DNA of 64,000 bases from Vitellaria paradoxa (GCA_019916065.1 CM034238.1:32001721-32065720), one strand, 5' to 3'; positions 20,010-32,602 are shown, numbered from the stretch's first letter. Numbers and translations: made by a program. The notes: generated from the letters alone by a model not told the origin.

Positions 20010-21620
20010 TTTTTTGTTTTAAAGGTAAAATATGTAATATGAATTAATGAACAAAAAAGTACAAGATCTTAGGGGCATTCCCTCACATCAAAAAACTTAC
20101 TAAAGAATAAAACATAAGAACAAGTGAAACAAATAGAACTACTCCTTCAACACCGGGGAAGGAAGGGACCAAACTTGCAACAAATGCCTATTACAATCAG
20201 TTTTAGGAAAAGGTTTACAAGACATAATCCGAAGTCTTAGCACATCCTCAACATGCTTCCAAAGAGTAGTCACATCTTGAGATGAAGTCCCAAAAAGCCG
20301 AGCATTACGCTCCTTCTAGATAAAGTAGACCAAAGCGGCAAGTCCAAGTCGTCCTATCAAATGCAATAGAGAAGAGCTATGAAAAGTATGAACACACCAG
20401 TTAATAATGTCTTGCCATCCTATGTCATAACAATGTACTCCAAATTTCCTAAGCAACTCAAACCATAGCCTGCCAGTGTAAGAGCATTGAAAGAACAAGT
20501 GTTGGTGGGATTCACATTCTGCCCTGCATAGAAAACATTGAGAAGGTTAGGTAACGCCATGAGAAATAAGCTTATCCTGTGTGGCCAATCTTTGCCGAAC
20601 AGCGAGCCATAGGATGAAAGAATAACGGGGCACATGATATTTAAACCAAACTATAGGATGCCAATATCCACCTCACCATGCTGAGTTCGAATAACCTCCC
20701 AAGCTACTCTGATTGAGAAACCCTTTCCCATGCCCGGTTTCCAAATAATTTTATCACAAGTAGAAACATTAGGCATAGGCATATTAAGAGTAGATGTCCG
20801 CAAGTCCATCAATTCATTAGTGTTAATCCCTAGTCAAGCCCATCTTCCATCCACAATAATGTCTGCAACTTTAGCCGACTTCGAGAGACTTGAATCATAA
20901 ATTACCCGAGCTTGCATAGAATCACAAATGGGACCATTAGGCATCCACGGATCAAACCACAAAGATAATGCACAACCATCCCCTACCTTATAAGTAATAT
21001 AAGGTAGAAGAAGATACCTCAATTGTAAAATCTTCTACCAAGACCAAGAGAAGTCCCATGGTACTTTAGCGATCCAAAATTGACTTCGTCCAAGCAAGTT
21101 TGCACGTACCCACTTAGCCCATAAAGAACTAGAATTCGGGTCACATAGTAACCAAATATACCTAGAGATAGCTACCCTGTTCCAATCTTTAATCTTCTTA
21201 ATGCCAAGGCCTTCTTCCTGCTTAGGCCTAGTGACTTCCTCCCAAGCAACTTTAGCTCCTGTGGTCGATAAAGAAACACCCTTCCATAGAAAAACACGCA
21301 ATTTGGCTTCAATAGACTTAATCACTTTTGCAGGAAGAATGAAATGATAACTCCAATAGCACTGGATTCTGAACAAGAAAGATTAGATAAGTTACAAACG
21401 ACTTGCATAGGAAAGAAACTTATTAGTCCATACTTTCAACCGCTTAAGAATCCTATTTTCCAGTTCAACACAATCCATAGCACGAAGTTTAGTAAAAAGT
21501 AAAGGAACACCCAAATATTTCAAAGGCAAAGTACCTCTCCTAAAATTTACCAAATCCACAATAGCATCAGCCGCACTATCTTCTATGCCCACCAGAAACA
21601 AATCACTTTTAATCACTTTT
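20010..21620 (-). mobile_element. 5'-truncated L1 LINE
   Basis: Minus-strand L1 with its A-tail at about 20010, a 3' UTR hairpin-like AGGGGCATTCCCT (20071-20083), the ORF2 zinc-binding end and part of the RT. The sequence is closest to the L1 at 2348-3020. A diverged target duplication is possible (TCGAATTGAC-TTTT at 19999 and TCAAATTGAATCTTT at 21620). This is tentative. Confidence 0.85.
20290..21616 (-). pseudogene. L1 ORF2 remnant: RT end and zinc-binding region
   Basis: Broken minus-strand frames in order. 21392-21616: KSDLFLVGI, then RRGTLPLKYLGVPLL. 21035-21376: IKSIEAKLRVFLWKG and KVAWEEVTRPKQEEGLGIKK. 20834-21022: GDGCALSLWFDPWMPNGP. 20316-20498 with upstream pieces: MFFQCSYTGRLW and LAALVYFI. 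This is the end of the RT, the linker and zf-RVT region of plant L1 ORF2. Several stops and frameshifts make it inactive. Confidence 0.85.
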
Positions 21621-21639
21621 CAAATTGAATCTTTCTCAA

Positions 21640-22827
21640 AAATTGTTTTTCCCATGTTATTTTGAAATAAAATACTTTTCAAAATCTTGATAATGTACTA
21701 CTAAATAATTTTTCAAAAGATGTTATCTTTTTATACAGCTTAGTAAGAATAATGAACATGGAGTGAATAAGAAATGTGATACATGATTTAAGATATGGTT
21801 TGATGTGATATGTATGATGTGATTGATTATGAAAATGATAATGACACTAGTAATTAATATTAGAAAAGATAATGAGATAAGATTGTTGGTTGTTGTTTTT
21901 TAGGTTAGTGGATACTGATAAATAGGAGGGTGTGTGATTATCCTTGAAATTAAGAGTCCCTAAACTTGCACAGTATTGTAGGCCTACAATACGACACTGA
22001 TATTGGTTCATTGTAATCATTAGATATTGATCCATTAATGACGACGTTGATTGGGTTAATTGTTGGGCCCAAGCTCATAAACGATGATAACCTAGTTCAT
22101 CGTTTCCATTGGGTGTTAGCCCATAAAAGACAACACTAGTTTGGATTGTACTTGTTGATCACGAATTAGTCTAGCAGAGTATCCGCTTTATGTGTATTGT
22201 GCAATTAGAAATTGTAAATAGCTAATTGAAGGATAATAAAGGGATAATTTACATATTAATATTGGTTTATGATGATGATCTGCAACTTATCTGATGTTGA
22301 TGATATGATATGATAATGCTATGATACTTTTCAACTACAGTTATTATTATTTGCACAATAGTATAATGTTAGGGCATATTTTTTTATATTATATATATTT
22401 ATATGTGCATTATGGACATATGTGGATTAATGTTTACGTCTTACAAATTATATTGTAGGTGTAGAGCCCAAGGGTTAGGGGGCCTCACTATGTTAACTTG
22501 TTTTGGATTTTTGCTATTATTTGGTTCCTCTAAGGAGATAGAGCTGATTGTGTTAGTTATTTTACCTTGGAGATGTATTATTTTATACTCAGTATTTATT
22601 TTAGGCTATTCAATATGGTTGTAAAGGTTGGTGGGCATGAATATTATGTTGGTTATTATGTTGGAGCATTATTGCTCGATGATGACCAAGGTTTTTGTTA
22701 TTATTATTTATTATGGATGTTTACTCCAGGGTAGTTGCATGGATCTAATTGTGTTTATGATTGGCTTATATTTTTTACATATGACTATTTAGTTCACTCC
22801 CTGGGTTACAAAATTTTGGGCATGGCA
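21640..22827 (-). repeat. Degenerate Tekay/Del-like LTR sequence
   Basis: On the complement it matches, with many changes, blocks of the LTR at 36781-39435: AACGATGA...CATCGTTTCCATTGGGTGTTAGCCCATAAAAGA near 22080-22130, and a decayed terminus CTCCCTGGGTTACAAAATTTTGGGCATGGCA near 22795-22827 (counterpart of the CCTCGG...TGTGACA end). No duplication survives. The left part may extend beyond the L1 at 20010-21620. Confidence 0.45.
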
Positions 22828-22840
22828 CGTTTGCATGTTT

Positions 22841-22868
22841 GTTTTTTTTTTTTTTTTTTTGGTAATTA
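22841..22868 (-). repeat. L1-tail micro-insertion with long T-run
   Basis: A T-run plus GGTAATTA between two copies of CACGTTTGCATGTTT (22826-22840, 22869-22883). Confidence 0.82.
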
Positions 22869-23159
22869 CACGTTTGCATGTTTTGTTTTTTAGATATTGT
22901 ATGCCATGAATGCATAGTGCTTGTGTTGAGTATGTTTGCATGTTAAATATTTGTTAGACTGCTTACATACTTATTTCTATTATGCCTTGTGTAGTTGATG
23001 CTATGTTCTTTTTAGTATTCTAGCAATTGGATTTAATTTCTCTAAATTAACCCACCTTGTAATAGTTGTCTAGATGCATATAGATAGAACATGTTTGCCC
23101 TTCAAATTGGTTCATTGTATCTCAGTTAGATGATTCATCTTTAGTCCCTAGACCTTTAA
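22869..23159. other. Intergenic, nothing recognised
   Basis: AT-rich sequence up to the A that precedes the Helitron 5' end. No gene or repeat end seen. Confidence 0.5.
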
Positions 23160-23253
23160 TCTATACTACTATAAAAGTCTCAATGTTTGAAAAAAAATTT
23201 TTGACTACTTTACTCCTATTTTTTAAATTAAACTCAACTTTGTCCTTTCATTA

Positions 23254-23470
23254 TTCTAATTCTAATCCAATTTATAACCTAATTCCACTAGAATTTTTCG
23301 TGATGGTGTATTATCTTTTTTTTTTTTGGTCAGAATTCTAATCCAACTCTATAACCCAACTCCACTAGAATTCCTCATGATGGTGCATTATCTACTTTTT
23401 TTTGTCAGTTTAACTGAATTCTAATCCGCCTTTATAACCCAACTCCACTAGAATTCTTCATGATGAATTA
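23254..23470. repeat. Three ~80-bp tandem units in Helitron 5' part
   Basis: Each unit contains GAATTCTAATCC..., TATAACCCAACTCCACTAGAATT and TCATGATG (starts near 23254, 23331 and 23413), with T-rich spacers. No coding potential. They lie 100 bp inside the Helitron 5' terminus. Confidence 0.75.
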
Positions 23471-24211
23471 GTTTGGGTTTATATTGACTATATCATCAAC
23501 AAGAAAAGAAAAAAAAATCCAAACTTTCTATTCCGTCTCTGTTATTCCTGATTTTCTGTTGAATAAATTACTTGTTCTAAGGTTGAATCATTCTGAGTGG
23601 TGCAATTAATTATTAGATAGATTTAACTCGTGATCTAAAGTTTGATCCATGCTCGATTGGTTCATTCATTCATACATACAAGTATTTTGAGAGTGTTTCA
23701 ATTAAAAATATATCTAGGTATTTTCTTATTTTCACTTAATTGGGAATTATTTTTGTTTCTGACATTAGAGCCGGTGATTATTTTTTAATCTCTTTTTCTT
23801 TGGAATTTTTTCTGTCTATTTTTTTTAGATTTTTCTTTCTAGATTTTGGATTTTTATTAATGGGTTTGTCTTTGATTTTTGTTTTGATCAGGCGTTGATG
23901 GGCATGCTTATCTTCTAGAGCCTCTTTGGCCGTGGGGCATGATCACAAGTGAGGTTTTTTCTTTTCTTTTATTTTAATTCTTCTGATACAATTAATCGTT
24001 TGTTTTTTAAATTATTCATCCATTCATCCACAGGAACTTAAGCTTCAATATATTACTAACGTTTAGTTTTTTTTTTTTTTTAATCACGGGGAGTGATTCA
24101 ATATATTGTTAATGTTGACATACGTTTTATAAAATATATATTTTATTGAAATATTTTATTAAATTAAACTAAATTTTATTTAATGATAATTTATTCCAAA
24201 CTTACGCACTT

Positions 24212-25623
24212 TTTTTTTTTTTGGTAAGTAAGTATAAATTTTGGATTAATGGGAGAATTATGTACAATATCTTGGGGGCATTCCCCCGTATAACAAAATT
24301 ACATAAATGACTAGTGGAGTCCCCAACTATTAAGCAAGCTAGAATTTACATTAGCTATTTTGGTATGAGATTGGGAGAGCTTGATTCTAACTTCATACTC
24401 TATCCTTTGCATTATACAAGTTAAGGATGATGATTGCCCCTTGAAAATTCCCTTGTTTCTTTCTTCCCATGTACGATACACTAGTCCGGCCCATGCAAGC
24501 TTGTGAAGTACTCGGCTAGCATGCTTCCCACTAAACTTCCCCGTGGCCCAAGAGACTTCAAGTTTCCATGGTTGTACATTTTTTACAATGGAGCATTTTT
24601 GTAGAATTGCATCTCTCAAATCAGCCGCAAAAGAACACTTAAAGAAGAGACGATCCATAGTTTCAAGGTCACTACCACATAGCACACATGTAGGATTAAC
24701 ATTCATTCCCCAACCATTCATTCTATCCTTGGTATTTAATCTCTCCCTAATAGCGATCCAAAGTATAAAGTTATATCGGGGGATATTATGAGCAAACCAA
24801 ACCAAATGATGCCAAGGTACTTTTTGACTTCTTTCATCAATTGCATTCCAAGTTGTGGCTGCATCATACATTCCATTCTTTGAAACAATCCAAATGAACT
24901 TATCCTCCAAGTTGATGCTTGGCAAGTAATTAGGTGGGTACTCAAGGATTACCTCTTTTAGTTCCCATATACACGGGTAGGGCCACTTCCAATTTCCATC
25001 TTAAACAATGCAGCTAACTTTAGCATCCCTTGACAAGCCAGCATCATAGGCTATCCTAGGTCCATATTTGGGAATCAAGGGCCCAAGAGGATGCCAATTA
25101 GAAAACCATAGGGAAATTGAGTTACCTTTGCCCACTTTGTATTTTGATAAACCTCTTGCATCCTCCTTTAGCTTGAGTAATTTCCTCCAAGTCCACGAGC
25201 AATCAGATGGAGGCTTTATCTCCTAAAAACATTTTCCTTTGAGGAGGTTAGAGTAGCACCAATCAACCCAAAGGGAAGGGCTTTTAGAGCATAAAGTCCA
25301 TATATGACTCATCATGGATGCCTTGTTCCACTCTCCAAATCTTCTTATCCCGAGGCCCCCTTCATTCTTTGGCTTGCAAACTTCAGCCCATGCAACCTTG
25401 CTTTCCCATTGCTTCAATTCAGCCCCCAATTATAGGAATCTTCTCAAATTTTGCTCTATTGCATTGCACACTCTTTTGGGAAAAATGAAGTGAATGCTCC
25501 AATAAACTTGAATACTGAATAGAATATATTTGACAAGCACCATCCTACTAGCATAAGAAAGACATTTTGCAGTCCAGCTCTTGATTCCTTTGGTGACCTT
25601 ACCAATTAACTCCTTGCAGTCTT
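24212..25623 (-). mobile_element. 5'-truncated L1 LINE inside the Helitron
   Basis: Flanked by a 15-bp duplication with one mismatch, CAAACTTACGCACTT (24197-24211) and CAAACTCACGCACTT (25624-25638). On the minus strand it ends ...ATACTTACTTACC plus A's, the very bases found in most micro-insertions. A 3' UTR hairpin GGGGGCATTCCCCC lies at 24274-24287. Confidence 0.9.
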
Positions 25624-25636
25624 CAAACTCACGCAC
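24311..25636 (-). pseudogene. L1 ORF2 remnant: RT end and zf-RVT
   Basis: The frame 24311-24925 (204 codons) is an intact zf-RVT region. It has DKFIWIVSKNGMYDAATTWN, VPWHHLVWFAHNIPRYNFILW, RLNTKDRMNGWGM, CVLCGSDLETMDRLFFKC, WATGKFSGKHASRVLHKLAW and YRTWEERNKGIF. Upstream frames 25223-25429 (VAWAEVCKPKNEGGLGIRR, WNKASMMSHIWTL) and 25430-25636 (SWTAKCLSYASRMVLVKYIL) give the RT C-terminus. The region after the catalytic core is kept while the core itself is lost through 5' truncation. Confidence 0.88.
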
Positions 25637-25639
25637 TTC

Positions 25640-27211
25640 ATTTATGTATCTTATTAAAATTAATTATTATTAATAATAAATAAATTATAAAATAATTTAA
25701 AAAATATATTCGCTAAATTAAATATTTCTTTAGATAAATTTAATTATAGTAAACAAAATTGCACTTTTAAATGTGTTTTCTATTTTTATGTTGGGAAAAA
25801 ACAATTAAAAAAATCAAAAAATCAAAAATGATACAAATAAACAAAAAACATAAATAAAATATTTTTTGATAATAAAGTATATTATCAGAAAAAGTCAAAC
25901 CTTATATGTTTTAAGCTTCATTATATTAATTTTTAATAAGCCATTGGTTCAAATTATCAAATATTTGAAATGTTTTGGATTAGATAATATATTCTTATTT
26001 AAAATATAATACGAATTCATATGAAATTTTAATACACATAGCAAATTTAAAAAATATATAAAATAACATTCACGTTCAAAAAAAATTTATTAGAATTTTA
26101 CTATAATTAACATGGTTAAGAGGGAGAAAGTACGCAGAGTATAATATTATTTGTTAATTTTTTTATTTTTAACTTATTTTTTAATTTGTTCATTAAAATA
26201 TATTAGATCTAACTTTTTTAGATTTTATTCTATTTTTAATATAATTGTTAATATTAGGTTTTTAAATTTTATTATATTTTCTATTACGGATAAAATTTTA
26301 ATTCTTTTGTGTATTAGATTTCAAAAAAAGTTTATTTTTTTCTATATTCTTCAATTTTTTTAAGTTTTATTATAATTCTTTAATATGATTATTTATATAA
26401 TGTTTTAGATTTTATTATATTTTTTCATTATTATTAAAATATAAATTTTTGTATATTAAATTTCAAGGGAAGCCTCTTTTTAGGGTTATTATTCAATTTG
26501 TTTATTTAAATATATCATGTATAATTTTTTAAATTTTTATTTTATTTTTTGTTTGATGTGAAAATATTATTGTAAAATAATAATAAAAATTTGTCAAAGC
26601 ATTACAAAATTTTATATTTCAATTTTGTTAACTTTTTCATTAATAAGATATTATATTTATTTTTATTAGATGATATTCTTTTATATTGAAATTATTTTTT
26701 ATTTGTGTATTTATTTTTTAGCTTACTTTTCTTAAATGATAATTAATATACATTTTTATTAAAAATTAAAATAAATATATAATATCATATACAATATATT
26801 TAAATGTCTATAATGTGCGTATGTATTCATATATCTACTAAAATTATCTTTCGCATATTTTGAATATGATTATTTAGGATTTCAATGGATTTTTTTAGTC
26901 CATTATTTTTTAATTTTACCCTTAATTTTTATTTATATTTACTGAAAATCATCCTTAGCACATCAACTACTCAATTTTTTGGAATAATCTTACTCCAACT
27001 CCCAACTCCAAAACTTCTATATTCTATAATCAAATTTCAACACCTTCATTAATTTTTAATTTTATATAATTATAAATATATACATGCCAATATATATATA
27101 TATATATATATGCCTACATCGAATAACAAATTTATGAGAATAGATCTCAATAAATTTTATAAACCAAACAATTAAACTATATAATTATTTTGGCATTGGG
27201 CTTTTCATCAA
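25640..27211. other. Extremely AT-rich Helitron interior
   Basis: Almost only A and T, with repeated phrases such as TTTTAGATTTTATTATATTTT and an (AT)n run at about 27090-27112. No gene can be supported. The 70-codon frame at 26151-26363 reflects composition only. Confidence 0.6.
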
Positions 27212-27233
27212 GACACTTAATATGAAAACAATA

Positions 27234-28185
27234 ACCAAACCAAACCGAGCCTTTTCCCACTAGGTGGATTTGACTATATGGATTTGACTGTGCCAATTAA
27301 ATCTATTTAGGGCCATGTCTTCCGTTAGATCCAGGTAGATAAGGTCATGTTTAATAGTTTTTTTTCCAACTTCTGTTGGGTCTTCCTCTTCCTCTCTCAC
27401 TCCTGGCAATCTCCATACTTTCACACCTTCTAATAGGTGCCTCCGTTGGACGCCTTCTAACATGACCGAACTATCTTAATCGATTTTCTCTTATTTTATC
27501 TTCAATCAGTGATAATATTACTTTGTCCCTAATGTCCTCATTCCTAATCCTATCTCTCCTTGTAATCCCGCACATCCATCTTAACATTCTCATCTTCGCA
27601 ACTGCCGTCTTCTAAGCATGATTATGCTTTACTACCCAACACTCTGATCCATATAACAACGTTGGTCTTACCGCCATCTTCTAATACTTTTCTTTCACCT
27701 TGAGCGGGACTTTTCGATCGCACAAGACCCCCGAAGCACTCCTCCATTTGGTCTACCCGACCTGAATCTTGTGACTTATATCAGTATCAATCCCTCCATC
27801 TTATTGCACCATAGATCCCAGGTACCTAAAGTTTTCTTTCTTTACAATCTTTTGTGTGCCTAAACTTATTTCTATGCTACCAGTTACTCTACTTTGACTA
27901 AACTTGCATTCCATATATTCTGTTTTGCATCAACTTAGCCTAAACCCTTTTGTCTTTAACGTTTCCTACCACAATTCTAGCTTAGCATTCACTCCTTCTC
28001 TCGTCTCATTTACTAAAACAATATCATCTGCGAATAGCATACACTACAGCACCTCAGCCTTAACTCCACTTATATTGGGGTATCCTTGACATTGCCGGTC
28101 CTAAGCCCGGACAAAGGAGGAGGGTTGTGCGTTAGGTAGCTGACAACCAGCACAATATTCAGTTGAATTTTTTTTTCATGGATTT
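27234..28185 (-). mobile_element. RTE-type LINE fragment inside the Helitron
   Basis: Flanked by a perfect 22-bp duplication (27212-27233 and 28186-28207, beginning GACACTTAATATG). On the minus strand the 3' end reads CCACCTAGTGGGAAAAGGCT then CGGTTTGGTTTGGTT, a known form of the plant RTE end. The frame remnants include LFADDIVLVNE (complement of about 28005-28037), the RT catalytic motif with FADD, and RLRWFGHVRRR-type and LKVKEK-like segments. An extra G/C-rich block at 28090-28165 looks like another part of the same family. The frames are heavily broken. Confidence 0.82.
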
Positions 28186-28333
28186 GACACTTAATATGAA
28201 AACAATATAAAGATTTTAATATAGATTTTATTTTTTTAAAATAATATTTTTATTTTTTTATTATTAGCTTACTTTTTAAAGTTACATATATAAAAGAATA
28301 AAATAAACGTGCAATGCACGTGCATTTTTCTAG

Positions 28334-29897
28334 TAATCTCAAATGGCCTAATAATCCTCGGCAAAAACTTTCTACGTCTCTCCAAATCGAATAATACATT
28401 GTCTCAGTGAAACTTTCAAAGACACAAAATCTCTGACTTAACCTACCAATCAATTCCGTTTATTAGCATAACTCTTGTGTTTACTTTGAGACATTTAAAA
28501 TCTATGTTAGGGACACACTTAATTGCATGTTGACTAGTGTCATTTGCACCTTTGTAGGGTGTCTAGCACATGTATGCTAGCCTCTAGAGAGTCTATGTGG
28601 TTGCTAAGGAGACTATTGTCCAATACTTAAACACCATAAAACAAATTATAATTTTCAAGGAAAATTTCAGAATTTAATAATTAGATAAAAATCTGTATAA
28701 ATTTATATTTATTTATTCCTTACCCTTTAAATTTTAAAAATTTTAAAGCATTAAACTTCCAATTTACTTACCAAAAAAAAAAAACTTCCAATTTATTGTA
28801 GATAGGATTTTACTAAAACAGATGTATAAATGTATTTTTTCATTTATTTATTTAAAAGCATGTATTTATTCATTAATGTGTTTCTACTGTGTAGTGTCCC
28901 AATATTTTTTAACATTGGTATATTTGAGTGTTTGTTTTGTATTTGTATCTATGCTTCTTAGGTCATCTAAGGGAGAATTCATCGCATATTACAAATGAAA
29001 GGCTTTAAAAGGACTAATTGTTTTGCACTCCAAAGCTAAACTAATGTATCCTAGGACCTTTTTTTAAGTGAACTCCACAAGCGGAAGCTACCCTTGTATA
29101 TACACAGCTATGCCTCCATTACAGACACATTTATACTTGAAGCACTTGTAATTGTGGGGCCCTAAAGACTAAAAGACTTGGACCTTCCATAAACTACTTA
29201 GACCCAATAGCCCGGCACATTTACTAATTCGGGCCAGCAGAGAAATATCCCACCATGTCATGCATACTGACCAAAATTAATTTAGCAAAATGCCTGTAAG
29301 ACTAAGAACACAGAACTGATGACCAATTATAAACCCTAGATGCAATTAAATCTAGTTTTCCTCCCTTTCTAGGTCTTCCTAACTCTCTATGCATGTTTGC
29401 ATCAAATATATATTACTTGATTTAAGGCACGCATTATTTTAGAAACACGAGTAATTAAGTATTGAGTTGCACCTGTATTGCTACTGTAGTTGAAATGTAG
29501 GGTGCAAAAGAGAGAAAAATACAGGAGGATGAGATCATCCAAAAAAAAAAAATGACAATAGAAATGTAGATGAAACATTAAAGAAAAAACATACCTTAAG
29601 CTACTAAAGGGGTGGAAGATTTAGTCATACCTTAAACATATCTTGTGCTCATTACTCATAGTAGAAAGGTGGAAGATTTACATCTCTGAAGGGATATTCA
29701 TGAGTCTTTATTCGTGTTTTGACGTATCATCGACCTTTGCCTGCCATGTGTGAGGAGAAGTGAGTGCAGTTTTTATGTGCTTTGAATGGTGAACATGTGT
29801 ATATTGTTATGCGAATAGTGGTGGTCTACATCTGATGTGAGCCAAAAAGTTTTCTCTTCATATCTAACGAAACTTTATGTACTTCATAATTTCATTG
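28334..29897. other. Intergenic, no gene recognised
   Basis: Unassigned AT-rich DNA with one micro-insertion at 28767. It could include intron sequence of the host-like exon beyond element C, but no exon is visible. Confidence 0.45.
28767..28781 (+). repeat. L1-tail micro-insertion
   Basis: CTTACC plus A's between two copies of AAACTTCCAATTTA (28753-28766, 28782-28795). Confidence 0.85.
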
Positions 29898-29902
29898 GAG
29901 TT

Positions 29903-30215
29903 TGACAAGAATGAATTTAGAGTGAAGAAACAGAGTAAGCAAGAGGGAGCTTTTGATGTGAAAATTGGCTATTGAATTAATAATCTAGCTTTTATAAGCC
30001 AATATTACACAATTCCATAACTGCTAATCTAGTAGAAATAAACAACTAAAAATAAGGAAGCATTTTTGCGCAATAGGTTGCACGATGGACTCTAAAAAAG
30101 TGCCATTAACTCTTAACCAATTGCATTATGGCTTGACTTGGTCTCCTTCAATTATAATGCTCTGTAAGTCTGTTCCTTCACATTGCCTGGCTTGGATGCA
30201 CAACTGCCTCTATCA
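29903..30215 (-). repeat. 3' LTR of element C
   Basis: 313 bp, TGACAAGAATG...CTCTATCA. A polypurine tract follows inside (30216-30228; minus strand AAGGGAAGGGAAA). Confidence 0.88.
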
Positions 30216-30389
30216 TTTCCCTTCCCTTAAATGATCCTTGTTTGCAAGGATGAAAGTTGGGTACTGTTTTGCACAAAACCGTGCATTCTCCCAAGTTGCA
30301 TCCTCAATTGGTGCTCTGGTTCACTTAATCAACACCTCTGTTTTTGGTCTGTATTTCCGTTTGTGCATTACTTGCCTATCAAGGACTGC

Positions 30390-31600
30390 TTCTGGCTACG
30401 GAATGATGGTGGACCCATCAGAGACTGGTGGAAGAGATAGTACTACATCTGATAAAGGCCTTAAGTGTTTCTTTAGACAATTAACATGGTTGACATCATA
30501 GATTTTGGATTCCAATGGCAAAGGAAGTTTATAAGCGACCGAACCTACCTGAGCCAAAATTTTGTAAGGGTCATAAAAATGAGATGCCAACTTGAGTGAG
30601 TGTTGAAAGGCGATAGATTGTTGTTGATACAGTTGTAATTTCGAGTAGACATAATCTCCCACCTCAAACTTTACATCCTTCCGACATTGGTGTGCTTGAT
30701 GCGCTCTTAGGCAAGTAACAATTTTTGGTGCAGGTCCTTCAATATAGCTTCACGGTCACAAAGGTAGTCATCAACAGCTTGAACCCGTGTGGTTCTAAGA
30801 ATATAGCAGAGCAATTTTGGTGGTGGAGTACCATAGACAACTTCAAAAGGTGACATTTTTGTAGATGAATGAGTAGAGGTATTATATCTATATTCTGTCC
30901 ATGGAAGCTAATCTACCCATTTTTTTGGTTGTTATCTAACAAAACAGCACAGGTATTGTTTAAGAGTTCTATTCATGACCTTTGTCTGACCATCTGTCTG
31001 TAGGTGATAACTAGAACTCATATGGAGGCTGGTACCTAAAGATTGAAAGAGACTTTGGAAAAAAGAGCTCATAAATATCTCATCGATCGCTCACAATGGA
31101 AGTCAGAATCCCAAAGGGACAAACAATTTCAGAGACAAACCTTGGCCACGGTTGAAGCCATTTATGGATGTTTTAAGTCCTATAAAGTGACTGTATTTGT
31201 TCAGTCTATTCATAACTACCATTACCACCATGTATCCTTGTGATGTTGGGAGACCCTCCACGAAATCTACGGAGGTTTCGGTCCACATGTGCTTAGGGAT
31301 TGCTAGCGGCTGGAGAAGTCCACCTGGTTTCCTACTCTCAGTTTTGCTATGCTGTCACACATCACACTTTCGTATGAATGCTTTAACAGACTTGGTGAGT
31401 CTGGGCCGTAGAAAACTGCTTTTAACTCGTTTGAGAGTTTCGAGATAACCCACATGCCCTCCAATTTTTGAGGTGTGATGATCCAACAGAATAGCTTGAA
31501 GTAGAGTTGAATGAGGACTCAAATACACCTTTCCTTTCTTAAACCAAACTCTATCATGCTTATACATCTGGTTACTTTCTTGTTGGTGAGCATCATTAGA
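30390..31600 (-). pseudogene. Element C integrase remnant
   Basis: Broken minus-strand frames. 31355-31567 is the zinc-binding part (LLQAILLDHHTSKIGGHVGY, RPRLTKSVKAFIRKCDV). 31103-31288 is the core start (MWTETSVDFVEGLPTSQGY, MVVMNRLNKYSHFI). 30396-30662 is the C-terminal part (FYDPYKILAQVGSVAYKLPL, DVNHVNCLKKHL). The sequence between them is readable only in pieces. It is not active. Confidence 0.85.
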
Positions 31601-31619
31601 TAACTACTTATAGAAGGCA

Positions 31620-32599
31620 TCGTGACATACCCTTGTAAAAGATCATGCCATCAATCTGCGTGAGGCGCCAAGATCTTTCGTGATAATGCATAGGCTCCTT
31701 TGGTTTTCATGACCTTTCTTGCATTATATATCGTAACCTAAAATTTTTGGAAACCATGTTGTTTGAGTTGGAGTTGTGATTCTTTGCTCCAGTAGATACT
31801 TCAAGGCTTTTTGATCCGTGCAAACCATAAAAGATTTACTGATAAGACATGGTCTCCACTCACAAATAGCTTTGACAATGGCCAACATCTCCTTCTCGCA
31901 TGTGGATAGAGCTAATGATTATCCTTTTAAAGCCTCGCTGAAGAAAAAGCCACCAGCCGCCCTTGTTGGATCAAAATGGCTCCAATCCCAACTCCACGGG
32001 CATCACATTCGACAAATGAAACCAACTGCTCTAGGGCAGTTGACCAGAGCGCTTGGCTTCCCTAAGGGAGGTCAACAGTTCAACTCCAAGGCCCAACAAG
32101 CTTTGGAAGTACCCACACAAGATGTGAGCCTTGAACTTAACCGATTCGTGTGGTTTGTAGGGTATTGTGTAAGCCCCCGGTTTACTCATTGACTACGCGG
32201 TTTGTTGAGGGCTGCAATAAATCGGTGGGGTTCCGGGTCACCAAAAAAAAAAACATTCAACAAATGAAAGGTTATGTAGAGCTTGGTAGACAGAGAACTG
32301 GGGCTTGTTTAAGGGATTTGTTAAGTTCATGAAAGCAGCCACTACTTTTGAATGCTAGCAAAATTATTCTTTGGTGTCAATAGTTGCGTCAATGGCTAAA
32401 GGGGAATGTGATGGTCACAGGGTCGTTCTGGAGGTAATTTGGTGGGTAACTCAACGATTTGTTGGAATTTAGTGAGGATGGCATCAAGGTCATCTGGGTA
32501 GTGTGACTTGTTCTCCTCCTTTTGATGTGATACCATTTGTAACAACAGTGTTGGTCCTTGAAGGTGGCAGAACTCCTTCTCTTTAAGTGCAGCTACGGC
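31620..32599 (-). pseudogene. Element C RNase H remnant and RT deletion
   Basis: The minus strand shows weak RNase H pieces (a CTDQKALKYLLEQ-like segment near 31770-31830 and a VECDARGVGIGAILIQ-like segment near 31950-32010), then the SINE, then a short lead-in that follows the protease. The whole RT core with its YxDD motif is absent. The junction lies between about 32270 and 32400. Confidence 0.65.
32022..32252 (+). mobile_element. Au-like tRNA-derived SINE in element C
   Basis: 231-bp insert between 17-bp repeats with one mismatch, ACATTCGACAAATGAAA (32005-32021) and ACATTCAACAAATGAAA (32253-32269). The head reads GACCAGAGCGCTTGGCTTCC then CTAAGGGAGGTCAACAGTTC. This resembles the A-box to B-box region of plant Au-type SINEs, which are tRNA-derived. 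The insert ends in an A-run. Confidence 0.85.
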
Positions 32600-32602
32600 T
32601 GG

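Larger units (their letters stand above)
23160..28333 (+). mobile_element. Non-autonomous Helitron with nested LINEs
   Basis: The 5' end, TCTATACTACTATAAAAG, follows an A. The 3' end has a perfect hairpin (ACGTGC-AAT-GCACGT, 28307-28321), then 8 bases and CTAG (28330-28333), followed by a T. These are the ends of plant Helitrons (5'-TC, 3' hairpin plus CTRR, insertion between A and T, no target duplication). Total length is 5174 bp, of which an L1 (24212-25623) and an RTE (27234-28185) are later insertions. No Rep/helicase frame is seen, so it would need a partner in trans. A rolling-circle origin lies at the 5' end by analogy. Confidence 0.75.

Noticed and set aside
25640..27200. Scaffold/matrix attachment or origin function for the AT-rich Helitron core
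   Set aside because: Composition alone does not support a function. No specific motif array could be shown.
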